Positions 14,311 to 37,853 of a DNA stretch of 64,000 nucleotides are shown here, piece after piece. A program made the position numbers and the translations under genes. This DNA comes from Leptospira stimsonii (GTDB lineage Bacteria > Spirochaetota > Leptospiria > Leptospirales > Leptospiraceae): contig NZ_QHCT01000001.1 of the NCBI RefSeq assembly GCF_003545885.1, positions 806,001 to 870,000 of the forward strand, written 5' to 3'. Every line of letters begins with the position of its first letter. Positions within the stretch are counted from its first letter, which is position 1. The notes under the pieces are model-generated. The model was not told the DNA's origin, ran no database searches, and saw only the letters and a program-made list of their open reading frames with translations.

Positions 14311-15646
14311 GTTTCGCACAATTTAAATTTCAAGTAAAGCTCAGAATACCGGTCAAGCCGTGAGCTTTGAAATTTTTAACTCTTTAAACTTCTCCATGTC
14401 AACATACTTTTTAGTTCCCCATTTTGTAGAGGCGACATGCGTAAGGTGTGCAGTTGCGAGCATGAGAGCAAAATTACCATCCGGGAATGCTCCTACTACT
14501 TTTGTTCTTCTCTTGATTTCTCTAATTATCCTTTCTAAAGGATTCTTCTTACGGATCTTTCTCCAATGTTCGGAAGGAAAGTCCATGTAAGCTAAAGTTT
14601 CTTCGATTCCATCGGAGATGACTTTAGCCGCTTCCTTAAATTTCATTTCGATTAATCGCTCAACAACGAAGTTAGACTTCTTCAATGACTTCTCTCTGTT
14701 TTCTTGAGCATGAATTGCTTTCAACATTTGAGAAATAACTTTGAAAGACCCTCTCGGGGATTTTCCAAAAACGTTCCTGTAGAAATGCACGGCACATCCC
14801 TGCCATTTGGATTCAAGAAAGAAGTAAGGAAGTGATTCCACTAAACCGAGGCATTTGTCTGAGATAATGAGATTTACCCCTTTGAGACCTCGATCTTTTA
14901 GATGCTTCAAGAAAGCCTGCCAACTTTCCTTATCTTCTCTAGCTCCTTCCATTGAGCCCAAAATCTCTCCGTAGCCTTCTGAATTGACACCTATCGCAAC
15001 TAGAATCGCTACGTTACGGACTTTCACCACCCCAAGACTTCTTGAGATAAGACCATTCAAATATACGTAAGGATATTTCATCGGTAAGCTGACGGATTCT
15101 CCATTCATCGATCTGGACAAAGACTTTCTGATTTAGTTTACTAATCGTTGAAGGAGAGTCCTTGGTTCCCTAAAGAGTTTCCGTAAGGTCTTCTGCTCTC
15201 CGGACTGACACCCCGGTTCGATACATTTCCATGAGAGCTTCTTCGACAGAACTCTCCCGGCGTTTGTAACTTTCGACGATTGCCGATTCGAAAGGAATTG
15301 TTCTCAGTTTCGGAACTATTAACTTTACTTTTCCGGCTTTTGTTTCGAAGTTTCTATTATAAAAACCTGCTCGAGTATCTACTCGATCCGGGTTTCTTTC
15401 ATACTTCGAGGCTTGGCAGAGTTTGTCTGCTTCTTCATCTAAAAGAGCATTCAGTGTTTCTTCCACTTGAACCTCTTACGAGCTCGCTCAAGTCCTTCCC
15501 CGACCTGGTTCTCATCCACTTGGATCACTTTCAGGTGGCTTTTATCTTCTTCTGCCCTCATGGGGGGTTCTCTTTTTTTTGAATTTGCTTGTTACAAACT
15601 CAATCGGTAAGGAGAGCCTTCTCTTTAAATTGTAAATGTGCGAAAT
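14311..15646 (-). mobile_element. Decayed IS256-family insertion sequence
   Basis: A broken IS256-type transposase gene is framed by inverted ends sharing TTTCGCACA (14312-14320) and TGTGCGAAA (15637-15645), each followed inward by an ATTTAAA-containing stretch. The length of about 1.34 kb is usual for the family. I see no clear target-site duplication at the outer edges, consistent with an old insertion. The transposase is inactivated at four places, so the element cannot move by itself. Confidence 0.75.
14353..15561 (-). pseudogene. IS256-family transposase pseudogene
   Basis: Three blocks add up to a full transposase. Codons from ATG 15561 give MRAEEDKSHLKVIQV. A frameshift near 15467-15475 leads to the block VEETLNALLDEEADKL...PKLRTIPFE...RRAEDLTETL. 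An in-frame TAG at 15170-15172 interrupts it; typical homologues have TLWGT here, so TGG has become TAG. After SPSTISKLNQKVFVQIDEW a second frameshift near 15080 leads to YPYVYLNG...IIREIKRRTKVVGAFPDGN. The first catalytic Asp of the DDE triad (normally YLDG) is Asn. The second Asp (ISDKCLGL) and the Glu (PLERI) remain. The protein is therefore dead both by reading frame and by active site. Confidence 0.88.
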
Positions 15647-15723
15647 ATTTAGGACGTTATCCCCGCTATCTTGAAAGAATCAATGATCTTTCGAGAAAAA
15701 GTCCTTTTGAAAAATGCTTGAAT

Positions 15724-15740
15724 ACGGACTTTAAGTCCGT
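15724..15740 (-). terminator. Weak hairpin downstream of dnaE
   Basis: ACGGACT (15724-15730) and AGTCCGT (15734-15740) form a perfect 7-bp stem with a 3-base loop, 41 bp past the dnaE stop. The tail on the minus strand (ATTCAAGCATTTTT) is only partly T-rich, so terminator function is uncertain. Confidence 0.35.
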
Positions 15741-15781
15741 TTGAGATAGAATCAAGGCGTGTCATAGATCGCAAAAAAATC

Positions 15782-19340
<3,559 letters not shown>

Positions 19341-19570
19341 GAGTCTAATCATCCAAAATTTATAAGTTAGACCGAATTCCGATCCTTTTCGAGAAGAAGA
19401 AATTTCGAGGAGTTCCTAGAAAATGGAAGCCTAGATTTTAAGGGAAAATGAAGCGGTCAAATAGGTCTTGAAACGGATTCTCTTCGATTCATAAAATGGG
19501 GTCATTTTTTTCAAAGGGATACTTCCGAAGAGAACTTTGAATGGTGTGAATTTGTTTCCGAAACCGGATT

Positions 19571-19624
19571 TTTTCGATTCTACCTGAAATCAGATCGGAG
19601 TTCCGTCCCAAGTAGAATCGAAAA
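19571..19624. repeat. Perfect 13-bp inverted repeat between gatB and dnaE
   Basis: TTTTCGATTCTAC (19571-19583) and GTAGAATCGAAAA (19612-19624) are exact inverse copies with a 28-base loop. It lies 32 bp past the gatB stop. The sequence after the stem is A-rich on the minus strand, not U-rich, so it is not a standard terminator. The rest of the 343-bp gap 19313-19655 holds only the dnaE promoter. Confidence 0.6.
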
Positions 19625-19655
19625 TGCAAGGAATCGCGTTTTGTAATAAAGATTC

Positions 19656-21116
<1,461 letters not shown>

Positions 21117-21205
21117 CTGTATCTCCTTTTCCGGATTGTCATCCCAAACCGATTGGGGATTCTATCCCTAATCCTTGAAAGACGATCTCTAAATGTAGTC
21201 TCGGA

Positions 21206-22760
<1,555 letters not shown>

Positions 22761-22795
22761 GTTTCCGAGAAGAATCTCCATATAATATAAATTGA

Positions 22796-23548
22796 ATGAA
22801 CTTAGAATCTAAATCCCCTCTGAATGGAAAATTTTCCTTTTCTGGGAAGTCGTTCCTATTCTTATCCGTACTCTTTGTTTTGGGAAGCTGTGCAAAAGAA
22901 CCGATTCCCGCGAATATTCCTGCCGGAGCCAAGTTCGAAAAACAATACAACGCCTACGTATTTACAGAACCGGGAAGAAGAAGAATCTACTACGACAACG
23001 GAAAAATCTATCAAGATTGTGAAATCAACGACCTGGGTTTGGAAAACGGAATTTGTAAATTCTATTCCAAATACGACGATCGATTGCTTTCCATCGGACG
23101 TTTTGAGAATTCGGTACGTCGGGGAGAATGGATTTGGAATTTCGACAACGGGAATCTTTACATTCGACAGAACTTCGGAAAAGGGGAACGTAAACCGGAA
23201 GTTTTTATGAACGGAGCGGAAGGAAATGAAGAAGGCTCCTATGAAAGATTTTACGTCAACGGCCAAGTTGAATTGAAGGGAACATATTCGGAAGGTTATA
23301 AGAGCAACCTTTGGCAAAAATTTTTCCCGGATGGAGAATTGGAATATACCGGCTATTATAAGAACGGAAAAAAAATCCGAACTTGGTTTTACTATTACCC
23401 AACTCACAAAACAGAAGCGATCGAAGTTTTCGACGAGAATGGCGGTTTTCTTTCTAGAACAACGTTTCTTCCGGACGGAACGAAGAATTGTGAGATGCAA
23501 AAAGGATCGAAAACGGTTTGTGCGACCTTAGCTTCCGCTAAAAAGTAA
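22796..23548 (+). CDS. Lipoprotein with MORN/YwqK-type repeats
   Basis: The 250-residue protein has a signal peptide with lipobox VLGSC (Cys at 32). The mature part is a run of about seven repeats of the YDNGKIY / [24 protein letters not shown] / [12 protein letters not shown] / [21 protein letters not shown] type. Those are MORN-like units grouped as antitoxin YwqK-like (COG2849) proteins. In the envelope such repeats probably form a beta-solenoid binding face; any toxin-antitoxin role is not supported here. It follows the parA partner gene by 35 bp and precedes a small membrane protein gene by 4 bp, so all four may form one operon. Confidence 0.8.
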   Translation: MNLESKSPLNGKFSFSGKSFLFLSVLFVLGSCAKEPIPANIPAGAKFEKQYNAYVFTEPGRRRIYYDNGKIYQDCEINDLGLENGICKFYSKYDDRLLSIGRFENSVRRGEWIWNFDNGNLYIRQNFGKGERKPEVFMNGAEGNEEGSYERFYVNGQVELKGTYSEGYKSNLWQKFFPDGELEYTGYYKNGKKIRTWFYYYPTHKTEAIEVFDENGGFLSRTTFLPDGTKNCEMQKGSKTVCATLASAKK

Positions 23549-23552
23549 AATC

Positions 23553-23777
23553 GTGAAGTTTACTTTCGTTATTTTATTTCTTCTCGTCGTTTATCTGAGT
23601 GTTTATTTCTCGCTGACCATCGCAAATCTTTGGATTCTTCTTTCCACTTTCTCCGTCGTTCATATCGGTCTCTTTCAAGCGTACCGGGAAAAGTTGAACT
23701 TGAAATTTTATCTGCTCTGCTCGGGCCTTCATCTTTTTAGTATTCTTCTGATGAATTTTTATTTTCGACAAACATAA
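23553..23777 (+). CDS. Small membrane protein
   Basis: The 74-residue product is almost wholly hydrophobic with two or three transmembrane helices (FVILFLLVVYLSVYFSL, LWILLSTFSVVHIGL, FYLLCSGLHLFSILLM). The start is GTG, 4 bp after the stop of the MORN lipoprotein gene, which supports translation as the operon's last gene. No family is recognised. Confidence 0.6.
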   Translation: MKFTFVILFLLVVYLSVYFSLTIANLWILLSTFSVVHIGLFQAYREKLNLKFYLLCSGLHLFSILLMNFYFRQT

Positions 23778-24782
23778 AGGATTTTGAAAATAAAACTACG
23801 TTTGCACAAAATGTTTTCGGAATCGATTTGTGAGCGGAAAACAATTTGATTTTCGGTATTCAAAAAAAATTCTGAAATTTAAACCTTTGGGTCTTTGGAA
23901 CGTTAAAAGTGGAAAAAAGCTGGTCCTTGCTCAACGGTCTTCAGATCGAAAATCCTTTTCTAAAATTCCTAAAAAAGAATGGGAAAATTTTTTTGAGATA
24001 TCGGCCATCCTTTGATCTCGCGCTGTGCAATCGCTCCCACAAATTTCGATTCTAAAAAACCCGAAAACAGGTAAAAAACCGGACAACGCTTTAACATAAA
24101 TCCAGCGGAGGATTTTTTTCTACTTCTTCAGAGTTTGGTAATACCCCAAAAGAAAATTTGTAATAGTTCCTACACGTTTTCATGTCTGTCGTTTGCCTTT
24201 CCTGTTCGGAAGAGAGGGCAATCGGTGAAAGTAGAGGAGTTCCCACATTTTCTTGTTTTAGAATCTGCTCTTGCTTTTTTCCATTTCTGATGGAGTTCCT
24301 ACATTCACAGTTTTTAAGAGAAATTGTGAGGTTCACATTGCCTTTTTTCTCAGGGTCGTTTTTCCTCGTGACGATTCCAGAAATTCGAACTAAGGCGAAT
24401 TCTTCCTTCGAGGTTGTTGGAGCGATCGTAAGATAAAACTTGTCGTAGAAACGACAATCTGCCGTAAAATGAAAGCCCCACCCAAATTTCGGGTGGAGGG
24501 GTGGGTGGCGGAAAACTTCGGGAAACTTTGCTCTATCAGAAAAAAAGCTCTCTTTCAAGAAGAAAGTTTCAAATGTAGGAACTCCTACAAAAGATTCTTT
24601 TGGAGAAATCTGTTGATCCTATATAGGGTCCTCTGATTGCGCGGTTAAAATTCCGGTTTAGATATTGGAGTGGATTTCGTTTTCAAAGCCGAAACAACTT
24701 GAGAAAAATCAAAAAAGAAATTCCAAAATATCAAGGGTCCTGAATATTCAAAAAATATAATATTTTAAAAATCTATTTTCTG
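23778..24782. other. 1-kb gene-free region with dispersed repeats
   Basis: I see no convincing gene. Frames of 60-155 codons exist on both strands but have poor codon use and cross the repeat. GTAGGAACTCC-type motifs or their inverse occur near 24163-24174, 24234-24246, 24292-24304 and, as a perfect TGTAGGA-AC-TCCTACA palindrome, at 24574-24589. A longer repeat shared with 60228-60400 is listed separately. Confidence 0.6.
24440..24595. repeat. Dispersed intergenic repeat, copy 1
   Basis: This stretch and 60228-60400 share a series of blocks in the same order: CGACAAT...CCGTAAAA, a GC-rich hairpin GCCCCACCC...GGGTGGAGGGG, GTGGCGG, TTCGGGA, CTATATCA-like, and a terminal GTAGGAACTCC. In this copy the last block is the perfect palindrome at 24574-24589. 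Both copies lie between genes and contain no frame of their own. Confidence 0.7.
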
Positions 24783-25790
24783 CTAAACCGACTTTCCGGA
24801 AGTGAAATCTAAGATCCACGTATTCATCGAAAGCACAGTAAATAAAAGCACGACAAAAAGGATAATCCCGATGATCGAAAAGCCGATAAAAATCGTATTT
24901 CTGATGATTCTAAACTGAAGATAACTGATGGAAAGAGTAATGTTTCCTGTGGGAGAAAGTTCTTCGCTTTTCCCCATTCTAAAATAATTGCGAATGTAGA
25001 AGAGCATCAGAAAGAAAATCAGAACCAACAATAAGATTCCGAATTCAAAAGAGTAGTGTTTTTGAAGAAGAAAAATCGGGATATAAACGAGATTTCCCAA
25101 GACGATCCCGGCAACCATGATGATCACAAAGTGGAATAAAATTGGAATCCAAGAAATTTTAGAACCGGAGTTCGATTGAAACTCCCCTTCTTCTCCGTTT
25201 TGAGCCGTTTCCAGAACTCCGAAACGATCTGCGAACTTTTTTCCGTAGACTTTCGAAATTGCAAAACACATATAAATAAGAAAACCAGCGAGCGTGAATA
25301 ACGCTAAGGAAGAGAACGTTCCGATAATCGGGGTTTGCGGAATACTCCGAATCGGATGTTGAAGGGACATCAAGACCGGAAGTATCGAAATCAGGTAAAG
25401 ACTTCGATTTAAAAAGGTGTAGAACCAAGCTCGGTAGTAAAGACTCAGGAAAGAAGTGACGGAAAGGAATATTAGGAATCCATAAATAAATAACATAATC
25501 TTCTGCCCGAGAAGTATTCTGTTCAATCGGTCGACAGTAGCGTCTAACTGTGCATCGGCGGGGATCGATTTTTCGTTCAATTCTTCCATTACTTTGGAAG
25601 TGAGTCTGATTTTGGAAATCAATCCTCGTTCAATTCCCCATTGCGGAGCCAGCTCTCTTCCTGAGCCTTCCAGAAGCGCTTCCATCGAATCCATATCTCT
25701 CGGATCATAAAAGACGGGCTCAAAGGAGATATTGATTAAACAGAATAATAGAACGATAAAGGGGAGTATCTTAGCGAGTAATGTTTTCAT
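24783..25790 (-). CDS. Polytopic membrane protein, unknown function
   Basis: From ATG 25790 the product has 335 residues. The N-terminus is a signal-anchor ([21 protein letters not shown]). An extracytoplasmic loop of about 70 residues carries a helical [28 protein letters not shown] segment. About six transmembrane helices follow from residue 95 to the end. A cytoplasmic loop of about 30 charged residues lies near the middle. A longer frame starts at TTG 25814 inside the upstream gene; ATG 25790 follows that gene's stop by 7 bp and gives the natural signal-anchor, so it is preferred. The protein is probably in one unit with the tail-anchored protein upstream. Confidence 0.65.
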   Translation of the reverse strand: MKTLLAKILPFIVLLFCLINISFEPVFYDPRDMDSMEALLEGSGRELAPQWGIERGLISKIRLTSKVMEELNEKSIPADAQLDATVDRLNRILLGQKIMLFIYGFLIFLSVTSFLSLYYRAWFYTFLNRSLYLISILPVLMSLQHPIRSIPQTPIIGTFSSLALFTLAGFLIYMCFAISKVYGKKFADRFGVLETAQNGEEGEFQSNSGSKISWIPILFHFVIIMVAGIVLGNLVYIPIFLLQKHYSFEFGILLLVLIFFLMLFYIRNYFRMGKSEELSPTGNITLSISYLQFRIIRNTIFIGFSIIGIILFVVLLFTVLSMNTWILDFTSGKSV

Positions 25791-25797
25791 AGTTAAG

Positions 25798-26820
25798 TTA
25801 GAGGAGGAATACAAAAATTGCGGTCATTGCAATTCCTAAGACGCCAAATGCGACAAGGATCGTTATCAACAATCCTGAATCTTCGTTGTTTGCAGAATTT
25901 TGCGACGCTGTCTTGGAAGTTTGTCTTCCCGCTGGAATTGTTTTTTCTCCAGTGTAAGGTTTTACTTTGATTGAGTTTTCTTCTTCGTAGATTTTTCCAA
26001 ATATATCTGCGGCGATTTGAACCACCGTTTCGTTTTCGACTCCGTTGTTTTTCGAAGTGATCACCGTCCCGGGCACCGGACGAATTTGACCTTCCGGAGT
26101 TTCTAATTTCATAGATTCGATGATGGCTTGAGAAGAAGTATCCGCTTTTAAAAGCTGGATCATTACTTTATCACCCGATTTTAACGAATTGATCTGAACG
26201 CCGGAAACCGGTGAAAGAACAAATTTCATCGGAACAACTCTTGCACCGGAAGGAATAAATTGGTCAACAGTTTCCGACGGTTTCCCAAATTCGATAGAAG
26301 ATGAAGAATCCAACGAAGGAAGATCTTCATCCGTTGTGTTCGGATTTTCAATCGAAGAATCCGTTGCGGAAGAATTTTGATTTTCATCTTCAAGTCTTGC
26401 GCGATCGACGATCATATAAAAGATTTGAATGTCGGGTTTAGAGTTTCCCGCGGCCTGATTGATGATTTGGTTAAGAAGATAGGAAATCTTCTCGTTGTCT
26501 TTGCCTTTGAAGTAATGAATGAGCTGTTCCATGAAATCATCCGATCTTCCGTTGGCCTGAAAGAGCTCGCTCAATTTGTTCGTTAGATTCTTAAGTTGTT
26601 TCCCTTCATACTTCAACTTTTGGCAAAGATTTACTACGTCTTTGTGTGTTGAAACGGAAAGTTGTATGGAAGCTATGTTATCGGACTGTCCAACGGCAAC
26701 TACTTCCAGTTTATCGATCTTTGCGTTCTCAATGTCGATGACGCCCGTGAAGAGAATGTGTATGGAAGAAACGCCGTCACGAGAGATGAATTGAAACGAA
26801 TAGACCTGATTGGAGCTCAT
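25798..26820 (-). CDS. C-terminally anchored protein, unknown function
   Basis: The 340-residue protein has no N-terminal signal. Residues 1-165 look globular ([31 protein letters not shown]; helical [20 protein letters not shown]). An acidic Ser-rich linker follows (about 165-205), then a beta-rich domain (about 205-290: [32 protein letters not shown]). A second linker and one C-terminal transmembrane helix ([24 protein letters not shown]) end the protein. The topology is tail-anchored with the bulk in the cytoplasm. It resembles uncharacterised spirochaetal DUF families, but I cannot name one securely. The next gene begins within 10 bp of its stop. Confidence 0.7.
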   Translation of the reverse strand: MSSNQVYSFQFISRDGVSSIHILFTGVIDIENAKIDKLEVVAVGQSDNIASIQLSVSTHKDVVNLCQKLKYEGKQLKNLTNKLSELFQANGRSDDFMEQLIHYFKGKDNEKISYLLNQIINQAAGNSKPDIQIFYMIVDRARLEDENQNSSATDSSIENPNTTDEDLPSLDSSSSIEFGKPSETVDQFIPSGARVVPMKFVLSPVSGVQINSLKSGDKVMIQLLKADTSSQAIIESMKLETPEGQIRPVPGTVITSKNNGVENETVVQIAADIFGKIYEEENSIKVKPYTGEKTIPAGRQTSKTASQNSANNEDSGLLITILVAFGVLGIAMTAIFVFLL

Positions 26821-26852
26821 GTATTTTTAACTTAAGAAGGCTCCGTTTTGGA

Positions 26853-26914
<62 letters not shown>

Positions 26915-26944
26915 TTTAAACCTTCTAAATTTAAGAGTTTTTTG

Positions 26945-28318
<1,374 letters not shown>

Positions 28319-28319
28319 C

Positions 28320-28997
28320 GTGAGTCTCATACAAGTAAGAAATTTAGTAAAAAATTATCATATCCTGGATAAGGAATTTAAGATTCTGGATCATTTGGAT
28401 CTGGACGTTGAGGAAGGAGAAATCGTTTCCGTGGAAGGAAAATCCGGAATCGGAAAATCCACTCTTCTCAACATTCTTGGTTCGATGGATACGTATGATT
28501 CGGGAGAAGTGAGTGTTTGCGGAGTTTCCTTGGATCAAATCTCCGAAATTGGAAAGGAAAAATTTCGAGCTGAGAAAGTTTCTTTTATCTTTCAACACCA
28601 TCTTCTTCTTCCGGACTTTACGGCACTGGAAAACGTAAGTATTCCTCTTTTGATCAACGGAGTTCAACCTGGAAAGGCAAGACAACTTTCGATCGAGATG
28701 TTGGATCGGGTCGGATTAAAAGACCGTCATGATAACTTTCCTTCTCAATTATCGGGAGGGGAAAGTGCGAGAGTCGGCGTTGCAAGAGCGTTAGTCGCGG
28801 GAAAGAAACTTGTTCTAGCGGATGAGCCGACCGGGAATTTGGATCGTGAGAATTCTCGGAATCTGATGGCGTTGATCTTAGAACTTCAGAAAGAATTCCG
28901 TTTTTCCATGGTGATCGTGACGCATGATATGGAGCTCGCGGCTCTGGCTCATCGAAGAAACACGATGGCCGGTGGAAAATTACAACCGATCTCTTAG
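28320..28997 (+). CDS. lolD: Lipoprotein-release ABC transporter ATP-binding protein
   Basis: The 225-residue ABC ATPase has Walker [10 protein letters not shown], the Q-loop [18 protein letters not shown], signature [15 protein letters not shown], Walker [14 protein letters not shown] and the switch His in IVTHD. The [10 protein letters not shown] and TGNLD motifs are those of the LolD/MacB/FtsE subfamily. It starts at GTG one base after the stop of the lolC-like gene, so it is translationally coupled and forms the transporter's ATPase. The abundance of lipoproteins in this window fits the need for it. Confidence 0.93.
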   Translation: MSLIQVRNLVKNYHILDKEFKILDHLDLDVEEGEIVSVEGKSGIGKSTLLNILGSMDTYDSGEVSVCGVSLDQISEIGKEKFRAEKVSFIFQHHLLLPDFTALENVSIPLLINGVQPGKARQLSIEMLDRVGLKDRHDNFPSQLSGGESARVGVARALVAGKKLVLADEPTGNLDRENSRNLMALILELQKEFRFSMVIVTHDMELAALAHRRNTMAGGKLQPIS

Positions 28998-29214
28998 GAA
29001 GTAAATTTGAAAGAAACGAAGAATTTACTGTTCTTCGTTCCGAAATACTGATTCCAATGGAAAAAGACTGGAAGGAGACTTTTGGTCGGATCTCAAGTAA
29101 AACCGGAAGCAAAGGATCGCTTCGTCTTTCGTATCTGATTCTCCATTTTTTCCCTTTAAAAGAATTGGAATCGAAAAACGTCGAGAAGATCGGTTATTTC
29201 TTCGAGAAGACATT

Positions 29215-30021
<807 letters not shown>

Positions 30022-30160
30022 CCCGGAATTTTTACTCTAACTTCCGTTCCTTTTTTGAAAACGTTCCGATATTGAAATTAAAAGCAGAACCTCACTCTCG
30101 GGTGGGAAATTGGATGCGAATTCAGTCTAATCATTACAAATAAAACACAAAGGCGCTGTT

Positions 30161-32710
<2,550 letters not shown>

Positions 32711-32713
32711 AGG

Positions 32714-33139
32714 ATGCCTATTCTTATCCCTGTATTGATTCTGGTTTCCTATCTTCTGATTCGGAGGATTTGGTTTCACCTGAGGAAAATCAGAACCATT
32801 GCAGGGATTGAGAAAATCTCTCTCTGCGTTTTTCACCCCGATTTATTTCTTCCCGAGGTACGGGTCTTCTATAAGTATTACTTTCAGGGCGGAGTTTACT
32901 ACGGCTCGGGATATATGCTCTTGACCGACTTCCTCGGTCAGGAAGAATACTCAATCTATCGAAATGCGGACGGCCTTCCTGTCCTTGAAATGGAAGACCA
33001 AGTCGTTCTTTCCGAAGAACAGATTGAGCATTTTCTGATGCAAAAGTATCCGAGTATCATCGTTTATATCGATCCGGTAGAGCCGTTTCATTCTCTCATT
33101 GATTGTATCAATGCAAAGTCGATGAGAATGACCGCCTAA
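32714..33139 (+). CDS. Hypothetical membrane-anchored protein downstream of clpC
   Basis: The 141-residue protein starts at an ATG 3 bp after the clpC stop (AGGATG), so it is in the clpC operon. A single N-terminal hydrophobic segment ([17 protein letters not shown]) is followed by a soluble domain of alternating strands ([22 protein letters not shown]) and a helix ([16 protein letters not shown]). No family is recognised. The fold has the look of a small DUF3592-like extracytoplasmic domain, which is only a suggestion. Confidence 0.7.
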   Translation: MPILIPVLILVSYLLIRRIWFHLRKIRTIAGIEKISLCVFHPDLFLPEVRVFYKYYFQGGVYYGSGYMLLTDFLGQEEYSIYRNADGLPVLEMEDQVVLSEEQIEHFLMQKYPSIIVYIDPVEPFHSLIDCINAKSMRMTA

Positions 33140-33159
33140 AGATTCAAGAGAGTATCAAT

Positions 33160-35251
<2,092 letters not shown>

Positions 35252-35744
35252 GGATTTTCTCACCTTTCTTTGCAGAGTTTCCGTTCCTTGCTTGATTCCA
35301 ATGGGCGCGACTCCTATTTTTCGAATCCGATCACTCTTAACGATCGCTTTAAATTCCTGACAAAAATCGGAAATTGGATTCAAATCCTTTGTCCAAGGAC
35401 TTGAAAGCTCGCCCCAATATAAAAAAGAAAACTCAAGTTTTTAGCAAAGATCGAAAAAATAAAATCCAAAATTTCTTCGTTTGAACAAGCAATTTGCTGA
35501 AAAGGATAAAGTCTCCTGCTCCGTACAGGAGGTGTGGGAACTCCCATCCAAAAATGCGCCTCAGAAACGAGATGCTTTATAGTTGGAATCTGCAGGAACT
35601 CCGGAGTCTTGTTTGCAGATGGGTTGCGGTCATACGTTCTCCCTTATTCGAATTTTCGAAAAAGGAAGATCAAAATTCTGAAAGCAAAGTGAGACGAACG
35701 ATTTCACTCAGGTCTTTTCGCCCGAAAAATATTGTCGGAAATCC
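35252..35744. other. Intergenic region with GGAACTCC motifs
   Basis: There is no convincing gene on either strand. Two GGAACTCC motifs occur (35530-35537 and 35597-35604), the second inside AACTCCGGAGT. Minus-strand codons at about 35252-35383 have coding-like composition (SDRIRKIGVAPIGIKQGTE), which may be a small gene remnant. Confidence 0.4.
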
Positions 35745-37853
35745 CTATTTTTGAAGAGGAAGAAATATCTCGATTACGGCATCCGTTGTATTCAAAAATT
35801 CTAATGTAAGATAACCTCCGAAAACTTTTAAAAGGGCGCTGTGGATTCGAAGTCCTTGTCCCGCTGATTCAAGAAGGCTTGCTTCCTTTTTTAAAATTTT
35901 GTTTCGGATTTGAATCAGAATTCCTTCCCTCTTTTGAAAAGAGATCGAAACCTTCTTATCGTTTGCTTCACCCGAATAACGAACGGCATTTCGAATCGCT
36001 TCTCTACCCGCGTAAAAAAGAATTTCTAGGATTTCAGGTTTTTTTATCGGAAAATTCTTTTTGAGTATGGGATCGTATTCCCACTCAAACCAAGAAGTCT
36101 CAAATTCTGAACCCGTTAGTCGAATAAGAGCATCAATCAAACCGAGTCTTTGAATTTCCAAACTTGTGTCGGGTAATTCCCTTAAAAAACCGGAAACCTT
36201 TTTATGAAGATCCGTTAAGAGTTGAATTTGTTCCGATATCACTTGAATACTCGATATTTTCGATAATTCTAATATAGAAGAATGGATGTCTGGAAGAATT
36301 TCGTCGTGGAGGATCTGTCTCGTTCTGTAATCGGCGATTCTTTGTTCTTCCATATGCTTTCTTTGTAACGAGCTTAAGGTTTGAGAGTTGCTTTCTACAA
36401 AAAGGGAATTTAACATCCAGGCGACGGCGGCTTTGGCGATTTCGATTTCTTCCTCTGCGTAGAGGCCACCGTCCACTTTTTGTCCTAAAAATAAAAAACC
36501 GTTTCCTGAGTGATCGTTTTCTACTTTAATACAGAGAACGTAGCCGAAAATATTTTCATCGCTTAGATAAGCGATATCGTTCTTTTCGAAGATAATATTA
36601 GAATATTTGAATTCAACATTATTTGCAGAATCAGTTTGATTCGGGAATTGCAAAAAAAGGTCTGGTATAAACGGAATTCTGTTCTCGTTTACGAAAAATG
36701 CCTTCGAGGTTTCTAAAATTTTTGAACATAAGATTTCGAAGGATTTTTGGAATCGTACCTGAATGTTTCCTTCCTCTTCTGTCGGAATTTTTGAAACTTC
36801 GTCCGGAACCATTATCGATCTTAGAATAGAATTCTCCGTCAATCGAAGATCCTTATTCCTTTTGAGAAGATAGGTTCGTGAAACGATGTAAACATAAGAT
36901 GTGCAGAGAAAGAGTTCGATTTTTTGAATTTTTAGGAACGCTAAGAATGTGTAAATTCCGGAAAGCCCGAGAAATCCTAAAGTTGCATTTCTCCATTCTC
37001 GTTTTAAACTCATCTTAGGAAGAATTCTTCCCGTAAATACCTCGTATGAAATCAAAGCCTTCCCTAAGACCAAAATCGCGGCCGTGATAAATAGTTGAAT
37101 TCCTATTAGAAAACCGTAAAATAGAACGGGCCGTTTTTGCATTTCTAAAACTGGATCTTCGGAAATCCCAAGTCCTTTCCCTAAAAACAAAAAGAAGACT
37201 AAAATCAAGACTCCAAAGAGCAAAAAAGAGATGGAACTCAAATACGGAACCGCTTTTTTTCTTGCGATTTCAGGTAATATCTGCTTTGAAATCCGAAAGG
37301 TTTTTAGGGCGACGATCGGAATCAAAATACAAACCAGAATGTAAAAAATATACGATAAACGGAACTCGAACGGAACTGCATTCCAAAAATTGAATAAAGA
37401 TAGGTTCGAATCGAATCTTCTTGCCCAATAAATAAAGAATATATAAGCGATAACTTGTATGAGTATCAGGATTTGGAAAATAAATCGATAGATTCTTTTT
37501 TGTTTTAGAAAACCTACGAACCAGAGGATGATAAAAAACCATCCAAAGGGGATGAGAATCAAGCCGAAGATTCCCGGAAAAAAGAAAACGGCCGGATATT
37601 CAGAAACTTGTAATAAGCCGAATTCTCCAATCCATGAAAAAAATCCGAATAGAGCCGAAGCGGAAATCAAAATACAAATGGTGAAGGTCGCCGCTCGGTC
37701 CCTTTTTTCCAAATTTACGTAGGTCGTAGATGAAAGCCAAAGTAAAAGAGAAGAGAGAAAGAGGAAAATGGAACAGATAAAAATTTCAGGGTTAAGATTC
37801 AATGTTGGTTTCCCATCGGATCCATTCTCCCGACCCGTTTTTGTAATACGCAC
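35745..37853 (-). CDS. Membrane histidine kinase, NarL-partner type, atypical ATPase site
   Basis: The 702-residue protein has about nine transmembrane helices in residues 25-320, then a GAF-like cytoplasmic stretch, a dimerisation helix with the phospho-acceptor motif [13 protein letters not shown] (HisKA_3 style), and a C-terminal HATPase. The N box is intact ([15 protein letters not shown]), and GQGLR can serve as the G2 box. The expected DNGxG of the G1 box is replaced by RNKILKK, so ATP binding or catalysis may be weak. The frame overlaps the response regulator by 62 bp. A TTG at 37802 with GGGAAA upstream leaves an 11-bp overlap and may be the real start. It pairs with the NarL-type regulator upstream. 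Confidence 0.82.
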   Translation of the reverse strand: MRITKTGRENGSDGKPTLNLNPEIFICSIFLFLSSLLLWLSSTTYVNLEKRDRAATFTICILISASALFGFFSWIGEFGLLQVSEYPAVFFFPGIFGLILIPFGWFFIILWFVGFLKQKRIYRFIFQILILIQVIAYIFFIYWARRFDSNLSLFNFWNAVPFEFRLSYIFYILVCILIPIVALKTFRISKQILPEIARKKAVPYLSSISFLLFGVLILVFFLFLGKGLGISEDPVLEMQKRPVLFYGFLIGIQLFITAAILVLGKALISYEVFTGRILPKMSLKREWRNATLGFLGLSGIYTFLAFLKIQKIELFLCTSYVYIVSRTYLLKRNKDLRLTENSILRSIMVPDEVSKIPTEEEGNIQVRFQKSFEILCSKILETSKAFFVNENRIPFIPDLFLQFPNQTDSANNVEFKYSNIIFEKNDIAYLSDENIFGYVLCIKVENDHSGNGFLFLGQKVDGGLYAEEEIEIAKAAVAWMLNSLFVESNSQTLSSLQRKHMEEQRIADYRTRQILHDEILPDIHSSILELSKISSIQVISEQIQLLTDLHKKVSGFLRELPDTSLEIQRLGLIDALIRLTGSEFETSWFEWEYDPILKKNFPIKKPEILEILFYAGREAIRNAVRYSGEANDKKVSISFQKREGILIQIRNKILKKEASLLESAGQGLRIHSALLKVFGGYLTLEFLNTTDAVIEIFLPLQK

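Noticed and set aside
14311..15646. Target-site duplication of the IS256-type remnant
   Set aside because: Flanks outside the shared inverted ends do not repeat over 8-9 bp.
23830..24015. 61-codon plus-strand frame after the small membrane protein
   Set aside because: Start codon without ribosome site, low-quality composition and position in a repeat-bearing gap.
24091..24558. 155-codon minus-strand frame
   Set aside because: It runs through the dispersed repeat and several GTAGGAACTCC motifs, with poor codon use and no recognisable domain.
35494..35754. 86-codon frame between mtaB and the histidine kinase
   Set aside because: It spans two dispersed GGAACTCC motifs and overlaps the histidine-kinase end; no domain is visible.
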